NCBI RefSeq assembly: GCF_008795985.1
Contig: NZ_VMHP01000002.1
Location: 1,178,001 to 1,242,000 of the forward strand
Source of the DNA: Marinobacter halotolerans
GTDB lineage: Bacteria > Pseudomonadota > Gammaproteobacteria > Pseudomonadales > Oleiphilaceae
Reading direction: 5' to 3'
Length of the DNA stretch: 64,000 bases
Positions 17,348-26,045 of the stretch are shown one piece after another. Below the pieces are notes generated by a model. That model ran no database searches, was not told where the DNA came from, and saw only the letters and a program-made list of their open reading frames with translations. Position numbers and translations under genes: made by a program. How positions within the stretch are numbered: the stretch's first letter is position 1; the number at the start of each line of letters is the position of its first letter.

Positions 17348-18805
17348 TTATTCCGGCTGGGTCACGGTGTTCCCCTGCAGTGTGACGGCTGTCTGGGACA
17401 ACAGCCTACCGTTAACCGTCGCGCCAGTTTTGACTGATACGGCTTTTTCGGCAAGGACGACACCGTTGAATGTTGCACCGGTATCAATCACTACACCAGT
17501 GCCGCCACCGACCTGCCAGAAGACGTTTTTCGCCAAGGCACCGCCCGTTAACGACACCTGGGTATTACTGGCCTGAAGCACGTCACCCGCTACCTGGAAA
17601 ATCCAGACATCATTTGCGCCACCCGAAAGCGTCACATCCGTGTTGATCAGTACGTTTGTACCCCATTTGTACAGGCCGGGGACCAGCGTCTTGCCGCTGA
17701 CATCGCCAGCGTGCAGCTCAGTGTAGTCGGGTGTTGTTCTGCCAGAAGCATCAGCATAGGCCGTGCCCATATCCAGAACTGCATTGGCAACCAGCGTGTT
17801 GTCAGGCGCTGCTCCGGCAAAGCAGGTTACGTCGCCACTGCCGCTATACGCCGCATCAGAGCCGTATATAGTGCCGGTGATTTCCGTGCAGGATACATTG
17901 TCCATCGCAGCCGCAGTGATAGGGCTGGAACCAATATCGCCGGTAATGGCAGAGACAGGCACGTTGGTAATACCGGTCTTTGTCAGTATGACAAAATCTC
18001 CAGCCGTTCTGAGATTAACGGGTTCAGGGCCTTGCGCCACAGCATCACCAGTGGTGAATGTCCACACCTCGTCTGCTGCCAGTGCCACCGCCGCAAGATC
18101 CGTCACATCAGTGTTAAGTGTGGCTGTATAAAGCGTACTCGTGGCCAGGTTGTTCTCTGGGGTGAATACTGCAGTGGAGCCAGTCAGTTCCACGGTGCCG
18201 ATAACCGGACTGCTGCCATCCGTGATCGAGAACGTCGAGCTGTTGATCGACGCAGCGTTCATCGCTTCACTGAAGTCAGCGCTAATATTACGGTTGATAG
18301 CGACATCGGTGGCGGTATCCTCAGGATCGGTTGAAATAACAACCGGAGGAGTGCTGTCTACGCTGACACCTGTGGTAAAGCTCCACTCGTAGTTGCCCGC
18401 CAAAGATTTGCCACCCGCAGACTCAACCGCCGTCGTGATTACCGCGGTGTAGGCGGTGCTGTCTGAAAAGCCGCCGCCGGCAGTCTTAAAAGTGCCCGTA
18501 TTGGTATCGGCATCAAGACTGACGCTGCCCGTCATCGGTAGACCGCCAGTGACACCCACCGTAAAGCTGGAGGAATCCAGCGTTGCCGCGCTGATTGCCT
18601 CACTGAACGTAGCAGTGACGAGCGTGTTGGTGGCTACACCGACCGCTTCAGCAGCCGGACCGGTAGCCATCACCGTCAGAGCGGCCGTTGTCCCCGGGCC
18701 GTTGTTGTTGCCATTGTTGCTGTCGTTACACGCGACCAGTGATACAGAAATGAGTGCGATTGAGAAGGCCATGATCGACCGGGAGTATTTTGAAAAAATA
18801 CCCAT
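17348..18805 (-). CDS. Ice-binding domain (DUF3494) lipoprotein with two bacterial Ig-like domains
   Basis: A 485-residue predicted lipoprotein. The signal ends in LVAC (cysteine at about 26), followed by an Asn/Gly linker. Two related bacterial Ig-like domains follow (about 40-146 and 153-253), each with the pattern FSEA(I/M)..A.(L/I)(D/N)SS(S/T)F and ending EWSFTTG or VWTFTTG. The C-terminal 225 residues are a DUF3494 beta-solenoid: NLRTAGDFVILTKTGITNVP, ITGDIGSSPI, GKTLVPGLYKW, NDVWIFQVAGDVL, KNVFWQVGGGTGVVI and the end SQTAVTLQGNTVTQPE. This fold includes ice-binding/antifreeze proteins of polar microbes. A surface-anchored copy on Ig-like spacers resembles an ice adhesin or a protective coat protein. 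Start 18805 has an AGGT ribosome site. It has its own terminator. Confidence 0.88.
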   Translation of the reverse strand: MGIFSKYSRSIMAFSIALISVSLVACNDSNNGNNNGPGTTAALTVMATGPAAEAVGVATNTLVTATFSEAISAATLDSSSFTVGVTGGLPMTGSVSLDADTNTGTFKTAGGGFSDSTAYTAVITTAVESAGGKSLAGNYEWSFTTGVSVDSTPPVVISTDPEDTATDVAINRNISADFSEAMNAASINSSTFSITDGSSPVIGTVELTGSTAVFTPENNLATSTLYTATLNTDVTDLAAVALAADEVWTFTTGDAVAQGPEPVNLRTAGDFVILTKTGITNVPVSAITGDIGSSPITAAAMDNVSCTEITGTIYGSDAAYSGSGDVTCFAGAAPDNTLVANAVLDMGTAYADASGRTTPDYTELHAGDVSGKTLVPGLYKWGTNVLINTDVTLSGGANDVWIFQVAGDVLQASNTQVSLTGGALAKNVFWQVGGGTGVVIDTGATFNGVVLAEKAVSVKTGATVNGRLLSQTAVTLQGNTVTQPE

Positions 18806-19043
18806 AATTAAACCTGCTATTTGAAACCAGCCGTACACTGAGCGTGCAAAAACCGGTTGATGGAATTGAGCAACACGTACTCATTCTCGGAAGCCTAGTG
18901 CTTGGACGAGATACTCTTCGGAGGCACAGAGGTTTATCTGAATGCGCTTAGGTTTGCGCTTTTGGAGAGACCGTGTAAGCACACGGCTAACGACTGTTAT
19001 ACACCCTATTCTGCCTAAAAACAGTTTTATAAATATTTGTTTT

Positions 19044-19076
19044 AAAAAGCGGCTTGGCCTGGCAAACACAAGCCGC
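19044..19076 (-). terminator. Rho-independent terminator of the short-chain dehydrogenase gene
   Basis: Minus-strand stem GCGGCTTG / CAAGCCGC (8 bp) with a 12-base loop, followed by TTTTT and further T-rich sequence. It starts about 9 bases after the stop codon of the dehydrogenase gene. Confidence 0.85.
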
Positions 19077-19084
19077 GTTTCAGA

Positions 19085-19846
19085 TCACACGGACGTAGCA
19101 CCGCCATCCAGCGGTAAGGCCACGCCCGTGGTGAATGCTGCTTCGTCAGAACAAAGGTAAAGCACCGCCCCAGCGATTTCCTCCGGCTTGCCCAGGCGCC
19201 CTACCGGGTGCATGGCAGCGGCATATTCAGCCTTGCGAGGGTCGCTTTCTGCCGCCCGGCGGAACATGTCGGTATCGATCACCGCTGGGCAGACGGCATT
19301 AACCCGGATGCCTTTTTTCGCGTATTCAACCGCAGCGGACTTTGTCAGGCCAATGACCGCGTGCTTGCTGGCGCTATAGATGCTCATTTTCGGGGCCGCG
19401 CCCAGGCCGGCAATTGATGCAGTGTTTACGATGGCGCCTTCGTCCCGGGCCAGCATGACCGGAATCTGGTGTTTCATGCATCGCCAGACGCCCTTCACAT
19501 TCACGTCCATGATGCGATCGAACTCCGATTCGTTGCCTTCTGCAAGTTTGCTGTGTTCGATTTCAATGCCTGCATTGTTGAAGGCAAAATCCAGCCGGCC
19601 GTAGTCGTTGACGGCCAGGGCTACCATTGCCTCGACATCAGCGTCTTTGGTGACATCGCACCGGATGAACTGTGCTTTGCCCCCGAGCTCAACGATCTGC
19701 CCGGCGACGGCTTCACCTGCTTTTTCATCAATATCCGCAACGATAACGGTTGCGCCCTGCTCCGCGAACGCCAGGGCTGTCGATTTTCCGATACCCGCGG
19801 CAGCGCCGGTAACTATGGCGACCCGGTTTTCAAATTTTTGACCCAT
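19085..19846 (-). CDS. Short-chain dehydrogenase/reductase (SDR)
   Basis: A 253-residue classical SDR. The cofactor motif is VTGAAAGIGKSTALAFAEQG (TGxxxGIG); ADIDE after the second strand suggests NAD(H) preference. NNAG is present, the catalytic Ser lies in NTASIAGL, and YSASKHAVIGLTKSAA carries the Tyr-x-x-x-Lys pair. The substrate is unknown. Start 19846 (ATG, with GAGGA upstream) was preferred to a TTG at 19861. It is transcribed away from the aldolase gene and has its own terminator. Confidence 0.92.
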   Translation of the reverse strand: MGQKFENRVAIVTGAAAGIGKSTALAFAEQGATVIVADIDEKAGEAVAGQIVELGGKAQFIRCDVTKDADVEAMVALAVNDYGRLDFAFNNAGIEIEHSKLAEGNESEFDRIMDVNVKGVWRCMKHQIPVMLARDEGAIVNTASIAGLGAAPKMSIYSASKHAVIGLTKSAAVEYAKKGIRVNAVCPAVIDTDMFRRAAESDPRKAEYAAAMHPVGRLGKPEEIAGAVLYLCSDEAAFTTGVALPLDGGATSV

Positions 19847-20044
19847 CAGGAAATTCCTCAAGAGGATGATTGACTGTTTTCGCTAGATTAAAAGGTTCTC
19901 TCTTGCTCTGGAAATGGATCTTACTGATGAAGCCGCATAAGAATGATTGATGGTACTGACTGAGCCCCTCACTGATCGGCGTTTTTATTGGTAGACTTTG
20001 GTAAATAGCACTCAGACTGAAACAAATCGCAGGAGGAGCACGGC

Positions 20045-21064
20045 ATGACGGTTCAGGAAGAATTGCAGGCAACCATTCGGGATCTGGTTCAACCCGGCAA
20101 AGGCGTTCTTGCAGCGGATGAAAGCCATCCGACCATTGCCAAGCGGTTCAAGGCGGTTGGTGTGGAATCAACGGAAGCCTTGCGACAGGAATACCGCAGC
20201 ATCATCTTTTCGGCCCCGGGTTTGAATGAGCACATAAGTGGCGTAATCCTGTTCGAGGAAACGTTAGAGCAGCAGAGCCTGGACGGCATTCCCATGCCGG
20301 ACCTGCTGTCCCGCCAGGGCATTGTGCCAGGCATCAAGGTGGACAAGGGCAAAGGCCCCCTGGCCCATGCCCCGGGGGAAGAGATCACCGCAGGGCTGGA
20401 CGGATTGGAACCCCGGCTTGCTGCGGCTAAGGAACTCGGGGCGCGGTTTGCCAAGTGGCGGTGTGTATTCCATATTTCCGACACCCTGCCCTCTGATATG
20501 GCTATCCGTGCCAACGCAGAAACCCTGGCCCGCTACGCGGCTATCTGCCAGGCGCTGGGCATTGTGCCCATTGTCGAGCCGGAAGTTCTGATTGACGGCG
20601 ACCACTCGATTGAGCGGGCGGCGGAAGTTGGCGAGCAGGTCATCCGTGGCGTCTTCGACACCCTGATTCTGCATCGGGTCAACCTGGAAACCATGATTCT
20701 GAAGCCAAGCATGATTACCCCGGGCAAAGACTCCGCCAAGGCGGCGCCGGAGCGCGTAGCGGAGATGACGATTCGCACTTATCGTCGCTGCGTGCCGGCC
20801 GCAGTGCCGGGCATCTTCTTCCTGTCGGGGGGCCAGACGCCGGAAGAAGCCACGCAGAACCTCAATGCCATGAACATGCACGCTGACCTGCCCTGGACCA
20901 TGACCTTCTCCTACGGTCGCGCTTTGCAAGAACCTGCCCAGCACGCCTGGAAGGGAGATATTGCCAACCGCGATTCGGCCCATAAGGCTATGGCCAAGCG
21001 CGCAAGGCTCAACGGCTCTGCCGCGCTTGGAAGTTATCTGCCGGAGATGGAAAAAGAAGGCTGA
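20045..21064 (+). CDS. Class I fructose-bisphosphate aldolase
   Basis: A 339-residue class I (Schiff-base) aldolase of the animal/plant-like type. Recognisable are GKGVLAADESHPTIAKRF, ILFEETLEQ, GIVPGIKVDKG, IVPIVEPEVLIDGDH, the Schiff-base lysine in MILKPSMITPGK, and IFFLSGGQTPEEAT for phosphate binding. It cleaves fructose 1,6-bisphosphate in glycolysis and reverses this in gluconeogenesis. A strong AGGAGG-type ribosome site precedes the ATG. It is probably a single-gene unit, as its neighbours point away or toward it on the other strand. Confidence 0.93.
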   Translation: MTVQEELQATIRDLVQPGKGVLAADESHPTIAKRFKAVGVESTEALRQEYRSIIFSAPGLNEHISGVILFEETLEQQSLDGIPMPDLLSRQGIVPGIKVDKGKGPLAHAPGEEITAGLDGLEPRLAAAKELGARFAKWRCVFHISDTLPSDMAIRANAETLARYAAICQALGIVPIVEPEVLIDGDHSIERAAEVGEQVIRGVFDTLILHRVNLETMILKPSMITPGKDSAKAAPERVAEMTIRTYRRCVPAAVPGIFFLSGGQTPEEATQNLNAMNMHADLPWTMTFSYGRALQEPAQHAWKGDIANRDSAHKAMAKRARLNGSAALGSYLPEMEKEG

Positions 21065-21079
21065 GCGTAGCGCTCAGCC
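21059..21079. terminator. Hairpin overlapping the aldolase stop codon
   Basis: A 9-bp perfect stem GGCTGAGCG / CGCTCAGCC with a three-base loop, containing the aldolase stop codon. No T-run follows on either strand. It lies between convergent genes and may serve as a weak bidirectional end or mRNA stabiliser. Confidence 0.5.
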
Positions 21080-21087
21080 CAGGCTCA

Positions 21088-22077
21088 TCAGCAGCCGGCG
21101 GTGCAGCTACCGTCGCCGCCAAAGGCCATGGTCTTGCCACTCAGCGGTACGTGAACCGGCATGTCGGCATGCTCGATAAACTCAGCGGTTCTTGTGCCGT
21201 CTATTACCTTACCGTTCTCGGTGGCCGCTTCGTTTGCATGTGAGGCGATCACCGAGGCAGGTTTCACCAGGTCATTCACGACGTAAGCGGCCTGAGACGG
21301 ACCAGTGGTGTAGGTGTCGCCAATATTCATCACCACCAGGTTAGCCTTGTAGTGCCCGCCAACCACTACCTGCTGCTCGGCAGTAATACCGGTATCGCCG
21401 GACAGATAAGCAACCAGGCCATTGGAGAAAGTCACCACGTAACCTGTGGGCGGCCCTACGCTGGCACCTACGCCGGCTGCAGCCAGGTACTCTGCCAAAG
21501 GCCCGGTCAGGAATCCGGGTGCCACGCCGTTACTGTGCACGGCTGGAACCGTGGTGAACGACACCCCGCCAATCGTTTTATCGGCGCCGAAACGCACCAG
21601 AGCGGATTTGGAAGGGTCGCCACCACCGTTCTTCAGTTTGGCGGCAAAAAACGCCGGCATTTCGCTACCGGTGAGAATGGTCGAATTCTTTTTCAGGGCG
21701 ATATCCACGGTGTTTGACTGGGGCAGCGTCACCATGGGGGTATCGGGGCTGCCGCAGGTTCCGGCGTTGGTTTTGGTAATCCGACGGTCACCGACATGGT
21801 CCCCGTGCATGTGGGAAACCAGCACCACGTCGATCTTGCCCAGGCGTGGGTCGTCAGGACCGGCCACGGTTCGCCCGGCATCGTAAAGAATACGGGTGCC
21901 GTTGGGGTCTTCAAATACCAGGGCCCGGTCACGGCTGCAGAATTCACCATCGTGGCTGCCCAGGGGCGTTATCTTTACCTCATGATCGTCCGCTGACGCA
22001 GACATGACAGTCCCCAACGACAGAATCATCCCCGTAAGAATCGACGTCAGGCCGATGTTCGGTTTCAGGTGGTTCAT
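21088..22077 (-). CDS. Periplasmic metallo-beta-lactamase-fold hydrolase
   Basis: A 329-residue secreted protein with a signal peptide (about 1-29, ending SASA) and an MBL fold. The zinc motif HMHGDH is at residues 89-94, with VPAVHSNG and YLSGDTGITAEQQVV further on. The family covers lactonases, phosphodiesterases and beta-lactamases; the substrate is not evident. The overall pattern (LGSHDGEFCSRDRALVFEDPNGTRILYDAG) looks like the UlaG/YtnP-like branch rather than class B beta-lactamases. It ends in a Cys-rich C-terminus (GDGSCTAGC). Confidence 0.85.
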   Translation of the reverse strand: MNHLKPNIGLTSILTGMILSLGTVMSASADDHEVKITPLGSHDGEFCSRDRALVFEDPNGTRILYDAGRTVAGPDDPRLGKIDVVLVSHMHGDHVGDRRITKTNAGTCGSPDTPMVTLPQSNTVDIALKKNSTILTGSEMPAFFAAKLKNGGGDPSKSALVRFGADKTIGGVSFTTVPAVHSNGVAPGFLTGPLAEYLAAAGVGASVGPPTGYVVTFSNGLVAYLSGDTGITAEQQVVVGGHYKANLVVMNIGDTYTTGPSQAAYVVNDLVKPASVIASHANEAATENGKVIDGTRTAEFIEHADMPVHVPLSGKTMAFGGDGSCTAGC

Positions 22078-22173
22078 GATGCCTCCTTTGCTTGGTTTTT
22101 ATTTCTTCTGGCACGCTATTAAGTACGGACCAGCTCGGAAATAAACGCAACTCAGGAGGCAGATTCTTTTAGA

Positions 22174-23139
22174 TCAGGCGGCACGAATACCGGGGACCGG
22201 CTGATTGAGGCAAGCGAGCATCGGGGCAACGTCGCGAATTTTCCGGGCGTTGGGCCAGAGTATTGCGGCTTCGGCGTAACCGCCGCGCAGGTAGTTCAGC
22301 CACTGTTTGATCCGACCGGTGACAAAACGGTCTTCCAGGCGGGTCTGGAGCGCGGCGGCGTAGTCCTCAATTAGAGTCACGACTTCGGACCAGACAAGAT
22401 CGGGGACCACTTCGCCCCGCTGGCTGGCCCGGATCTGGCGGGCCAGGTCCGGGCGGGCGATGAGGCCCCGCCCGATCATCACATCGTCACAGCCGGAAAC
22501 TTCCCGGCAGCGCCAGTAGTCCGCCACCGTCCAGATCTCTCCATTAGCGATAACGTGAGTCTTGACCCCTTCCCTGACGCGGGCGACCTCTTCCCAATAG
22601 GCCGGCGGTTTGTAGCCGTCGACTTTGCTGCGGGCGTGAACGACGACCTCTGAGGCACCGGCGGCTTCCAGCGCCTGCGCACAAGCCAGGCCCATGGAGC
22701 GGTCATCGTATCCAAGACGCATCTTGGCGGTCACGGCAATGTCTGACGGCACGGCCTGGCGTACGGCAGCGGTAATGCCGTGCATCAGTTCGGGTTCACG
22801 CATCAACACACAACCGCCCTTGTGTTTGTTGACGGTTTTTGCCGGGCAACCGAAGTTGATGTCAACCTGTCGCGCACCCAATTCCGCGGCGCGAGCGCCG
22901 TGAAGAGCCATTTGCCCCGGGTCTGAGCCCAGCAACTGAACGGCTACGGGAACGCCAACACGGGTCTGGCACCGGTTGTCCAGCTCCGGTGCGAACTTGT
23001 AGAAGATGCGGGGGGGCAACATGCCATGAGTGACGCGAATGAATTCGGTCACGCAGCGGTCGATACCGCCCACGCCAGTCAGCGTTTCGCGGATGGGCGC
23101 GTCAACCAGACCTTCCATGGGGGCAAGGATAATTCGCAT
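22174..23139 (-). CDS. dusC: tRNA-dihydrouridine(16) synthase
   Basis: A 321-residue FMN-dependent dihydrouridine synthase. The TIM barrel starts with the DusC-type MRIILAPMEGLVDAPIRE. The catalytic cysteine is in DINFGCPAKTVNKHKGG, FMN contacts are in AVQLLG and VIANGEIW, and the phosphate grip is GCDDVMIGRG. The C-terminal helical domain carries RIKQWLNYLRGGY, which matches DusC rather than DusA or DusB. It reduces U16 in tRNA D-loops. A small DUF2835 gene precedes it by 48 bp on the same strand. Confidence 0.93.
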   Translation of the reverse strand: MRIILAPMEGLVDAPIRETLTGVGGIDRCVTEFIRVTHGMLPPRIFYKFAPELDNRCQTRVGVPVAVQLLGSDPGQMALHGARAAELGARQVDINFGCPAKTVNKHKGGCVLMREPELMHGITAAVRQAVPSDIAVTAKMRLGYDDRSMGLACAQALEAAGASEVVVHARSKVDGYKPPAYWEEVARVREGVKTHVIANGEIWTVADYWRCREVSGCDDVMIGRGLIARPDLARQIRASQRGEVVPDLVWSEVVTLIEDYAAALQTRLEDRFVTGRIKQWLNYLRGGYAEAAILWPNARKIRDVAPMLACLNQPVPGIRAA

Positions 23140-23187
23140 CGGGCATGTCCAACAGGTGATCAGAATTCAGGCAGGGCGCCATTGTAA

Positions 23188-23409
23188 TCAGGCCAGGCGC
23201 TCAACGCTAACAAATTTGCCGGCGTCGTCGAACAGAATGCGGAAGCTGCCCTTGATGCCATTTTGCAGGTAAAAGCGGGAGAGAATACGAGCCGGGAAAC
23301 GGACAGAGCGCCCGTCCCGGGCCGTGGTGTGAACATCAGTGGCGGAACCCTGGTAGAGCTTGATCCATTCGTCAGGGCTGATGGTGATGTCCACGATTAT
23401 TTGCTGCAT
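23188..23409 (-). CDS. DUF2835 family small protein
   Basis: A 73-residue cytoplasmic protein matching DUF2835: start IIVDITISPDEWIKLYQGSA, central GRSVRFPARILSRFYLQNGIKG and end FRILFDDAGKFVSVERL. Family function is unknown. It may be co-transcribed with dusC downstream. Confidence 0.88.
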   Translation of the reverse strand: MQQIIVDITISPDEWIKLYQGSATDVHTTARDGRSVRFPARILSRFYLQNGIKGSFRILFDDAGKFVSVERLA

Positions 23410-23426
23410 CGGATTTCCGTGAGGTT

Positions 23427-23496
23427 GTCGGACTACGTTTTGCTAATCCGACCTACAATCTCCCGTAGGTCGGATTAGGCGAAGCCGTAATCCGAC
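23427..23496. repeat. REP-like double palindrome (paired GTCGGATTA/TAATCCGAC hairpins)
   Basis: Two head-to-head arms, 23427-23456 and 23465-23496, each a small hairpin ending in GTCGGA / TCCGAC with a loop region near TTTTGC or GGCGAAGCC, joined by AATCTCCC. The arms are also inverted repeats of each other through GTAGGTCGGATTA. The GTAGGTCGGATTA..TAATCCGAC pattern is the kind of dispersed extragenic palindrome seen in many gammaproteobacteria. It abuts the htpG stop codon and may end that transcript. Confidence 0.85.
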
Positions 23497-23497
23497 A

Positions 23498-25390
23498 TCA
23501 GTTAGCCAGTTCAAGCAACAGCCGGTTCAGGCGACTGACATAGGCACCCGGGTCCGGCAGCTGCTCACCGCTGGCCAGGGTGGCCTGGTCCAGCAGTACC
23601 GCTGACAGTTCGCTGAACCGTTCTTCGCCCTGCTCTTTCTCAAGGCGCTGAACCAGCGGGTGGTCCACGTTGATTTCAAAGATCGGCTTGCTGTCCGGAA
23701 CTTTCTGGCCGGCCGCTTCCATGATCTTCTTCATCTGCGCACCCATGTCGAAATCGCCAACCACCAGACAGGCCGGTGAATCGGTCAGGCGGTTGGTGAC
23801 CCTTACCTCCTGCACACGGTCATCCAATGCTTTCTTGATGCGCTCGAGAAGCTCTTTATGCTCCTCGGCGGCTTCTTCCTTGTGCTTCTTGTCTTCCTCG
23901 GTTTCCACATCGCCGAGATCAAGGTCACCACGGGCCACGTCCTGGAATTTTTTGCCGTCATAATCGGTGAGGTAGTTCATCATCCACTCATCGATGCGAT
24001 CAGTGAGGATGAGCACTTCCACGCCTTTCTTGCGGAATACTTCCAGGTGCGGGCTGCTCTTGGCGGCCATGAAGTTGTCGGCGGTGATGTAGTAAATCTT
24101 GTCCTGGCCTTCCTTCATTCGGGCGATGTAGTCGTCCAGTGACACGTTCTGGGCCTGCTCACCGGTGTGGGTGGAAGCAAAGCGCAGCAGCCCGCCAATC
24201 TTCTCGCGGTTGCTGAAGTCTTCCGCCGGGCCTTCCTTGATCACAGTGCCAAACTCGTTCCAGAACTGCTGGTACTGTTCCGGCTCTTTCTTGGCCAGCT
24301 TCGACAGCATATCCAGAACCCGCTTGGTGACAGCGGTGCGGATGCTTTCCACGGTGCTGTCGTTCTGCAGGATTTCACGGGATACGTTAAGAGACAGATC
24401 GTTGGAATCGATCACGCCCTTGGTGAAACGCAGGTACAACGGCAGGAACTGCTCGGCGTCGTCCATGATGAACACACGCTGAACGTAAAGTTTCAGGCCA
24501 CGAGGCGCTTCACGGTTATACAGGTCAAACGGCGCACGGCCGGGAATATACAGCAGGCTGGTGTAGTCCAGCTTGCCTTCCACCTTGTTGTGGGACCAGG
24601 TCAACGGGTCCTCAAAATCGTGGGAGATGTGCTTGTAGAATTCCTTGTACTCTTCATCCTTGATCTCGCTACGGGAGAGGGTCCACAGGGCCGTGGCGTC
24701 GTTGACGGTTTCGTCTTTGCCCTTCTCGCCTTCTTCCTCGGACTCGGACTTCATCACCACCGGGAACGAAATGTGGTCAGAGTACTTCTTCACCAGATTG
24801 CGCAGACGGAAGCCGTCAGCAAATTCCTTGGCGTCGTCTTTAAGGTGCAGGACGATTTTGGTGCCGCGCTCGTTCAGGTCGACGTTTTCAATGGTGAACT
24901 CGCCGTCGCCTTTGGATTCCCAATGCACGCCCTCTGAAACCGGTGCCCCCGCACGACGCGTAAACACTTCAACCGCGTCGGCAACGATGAACGACGAATA
25001 AAAGCCCACACCAAACTGACCAATCAGCTTGCTGTCTTTCTTCTCGTCACCGGAGAGTTGCTTGAGGAATTCGGCGGTACCGGAACGGGCGATGGTACCC
25101 AGGTTCTGAATCACGTCATCGCGGGTCATTCCGATGCCGTTATCGGAAAGTGTGACGGTGTTTTTCTCGGCGTCATAATCCAGGCGGATTTTCAGATCAG
25201 GATCGCTCTCGAAAAGGCTGTCATCCTTTAAAGCTGCAAAGCGAAGCTTGTCTTCCGCATCTGATGCGTTCGAGATCAGCTCGCGGAGAAAGATTTCTTT
25301 ATTCGAGTACAACGAATGGATCATCAGGTTAAGCAGTTGCTTAACTTCCGTCTGAAAACCTAACGTTTCTTTCTGAGTTTCAACTGTCAT
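23498..25390 (-). CDS. htpG: Molecular chaperone HtpG (Hsp90)
   Basis: A 630-residue bacterial Hsp90. The GHKL ATPase domain has [50 protein letters not shown] and [15 protein letters not shown]; the middle domain has RAPFDLY and LNVSREILQ; the C-terminal dimerisation domain carries MKKIMEAAG. It refolds client proteins under stress. ATG 25390 ([13 protein letters not shown]) matches the family N-terminus and has a GAGAGAAGAG ribosome site. The frame runs open far upstream, but that part is not HtpG-like. A sigma-32-like promoter and a long hairpin lie upstream. Confidence 0.97.
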   Translation of the reverse strand: MTVETQKETLGFQTEVKQLLNLMIHSLYSNKEIFLRELISNASDAEDKLRFAALKDDSLFESDPDLKIRLDYDAEKNTVTLSDNGIGMTRDDVIQNLGTIARSGTAEFLKQLSGDEKKDSKLIGQFGVGFYSSFIVADAVEVFTRRAGAPVSEGVHWESKGDGEFTIENVDLNERGTKIVLHLKDDAKEFADGFRLRNLVKKYSDHISFPVVMKSESEEEGEKGKDETVNDATALWTLSRSEIKDEEYKEFYKHISHDFEDPLTWSHNKVEGKLDYTSLLYIPGRAPFDLYNREAPRGLKLYVQRVFIMDDAEQFLPLYLRFTKGVIDSNDLSLNVSREILQNDSTVESIRTAVTKRVLDMLSKLAKKEPEQYQQFWNEFGTVIKEGPAEDFSNREKIGGLLRFASTHTGEQAQNVSLDDYIARMKEGQDKIYYITADNFMAAKSSPHLEVFRKKGVEVLILTDRIDEWMMNYLTDYDGKKFQDVARGDLDLGDVETEEDKKHKEEAAEEHKELLERIKKALDDRVQEVRVTNRLTDSPACLVVGDFDMGAQMKKIMEAAGQKVPDSKPIFEINVDHPLVQRLEKEQGEERFSELSAVLLDQATLASGEQLPDPGAYVSRLNRLLLELAN

Positions 25391-25431
25391 AGCGCTCTTC
25401 TCTCCCGGTATTACCCAAAGTTCGAGGCAGG

Positions 25432-25531
25432 GAGCGAAGAGACCGTTCCGAAACCGTGCGGAGCCATGGATGGCGGAGCCCGAGCGTACAGGGACGTATT
25501 TACAGCGTGTTTCGGAACGGTCTCTTCGCTC
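25432..25531. repeat. Long hairpin, copy 1 of a loop-conserved / stem-variable element
   Basis: Arms 25432-25454 and 25509-25531 are perfectly complementary (23 bp; pairing resumes beyond with a 3-base bulge). The enclosed 54 bases (25455-25508) match the 54-base interior of the second copy at 50961-51014 at 43 positions, with 26 contiguous identical bases including GGAGCCATGGATGGC. The stems of the two copies are unrelated. Inside is a 5-bp hairpin GCCAT-GG-ATGGC and a second one starting GTAC, so the tip forms a small two-hairpin head. It lies inside the predicted htpG 5' leader. Confidence 0.85.
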
Positions 25532-25563
25532 GCTCCTGCACAAAATTTTCAATCTTGGGCAGG

Positions 25564-25591
25564 ATTTGGGGACACCCCCGACGTTTTCAAG
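25564..25591 (-). promoter_or_regulatory. Sigma-32-type heat-shock promoter of htpG
   Basis: On the minus strand: -35 CTTGAAA (25585-25591, exact match to the heat-shock consensus), 13-base spacer, -10 CCCCAAAT (25564-25571, one mismatch to CCCCATNT). It points to htpG about 175 bases downstream, giving a leader of roughly 165 nt that contains the long hairpin. Confidence 0.82.
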
Positions 25592-25610
25592 CCCCGCGAC
25601 TGCGGCAAAT

Positions 25611-26045
25611 TCAGTCTTCCAAAAGGAAGTGAGCCCTGGCAGTAGCAATCGGTTGGGAGCGGGATTTTTGCCATGCGGTGATCATCACATTGGCAACCCG
25701 ATTACCCTGCCGGGTCAACTGGCATTCGGCAAAGGTCTCGCGGTCCAGCCCGGCGCGCAGGTAATCCAGGGAGAAATCCACGATTCTTGGCATGCGCAGA
25801 GTCTCCTGGGCCATCATCAGGTAAATAACCGCCGAAAGCTCCATAAAACCACCGATTACCCCGCCGTGAATCGCCGGGAGTATGGGGTTGCCCAGGTTCT
25901 GTTTTTTGCGGGGCAAACGAAAGATCAGGTCGTCACCAAAGCGGTCGCATTCCAGGCCAATAAACCGGGCGTAGGGAATGCTTTCCAGCATGCGGGAGAA
26001 ATCACCGGTTTCCTGGGTGTACTTGAGGATCTCAGGATTCGTCAT
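25611..26045 (-). CDS. PaaI-type hotdog thioesterase
   Basis: A 144-residue hotdog-fold acyl-CoA thioesterase with the family core [21 protein letters not shown] and the later strand [12 protein letters not shown]. It would hydrolyse acyl- or aryl-CoA in the cytoplasm. Its start overlaps the end of the preceding hotdog gene by 14 bases, so the pair is translationally coupled and may form hetero-oligomers (inference). The DUF599 gene leads the same operon. Confidence 0.87.
   Translation of the reverse strand: MTNPEILKYTQETGDFSRMLESIPYARFIGLECDRFGDDLIFRLPRKKQNLGNPILPAIHGGVIGGFMELSAVIYLMMAQETLRMPRIVDFSLDYLRAGLDRETFAECQLTRQGNRVANVMITAWQKSRSQPIATARAHFLLED

Noticed and set aside
24167..24937. 256-residue frame antisense to htpG
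   Set aside because: Shadow of a highly conserved Hsp90 coding sequence in GC-rich DNA.
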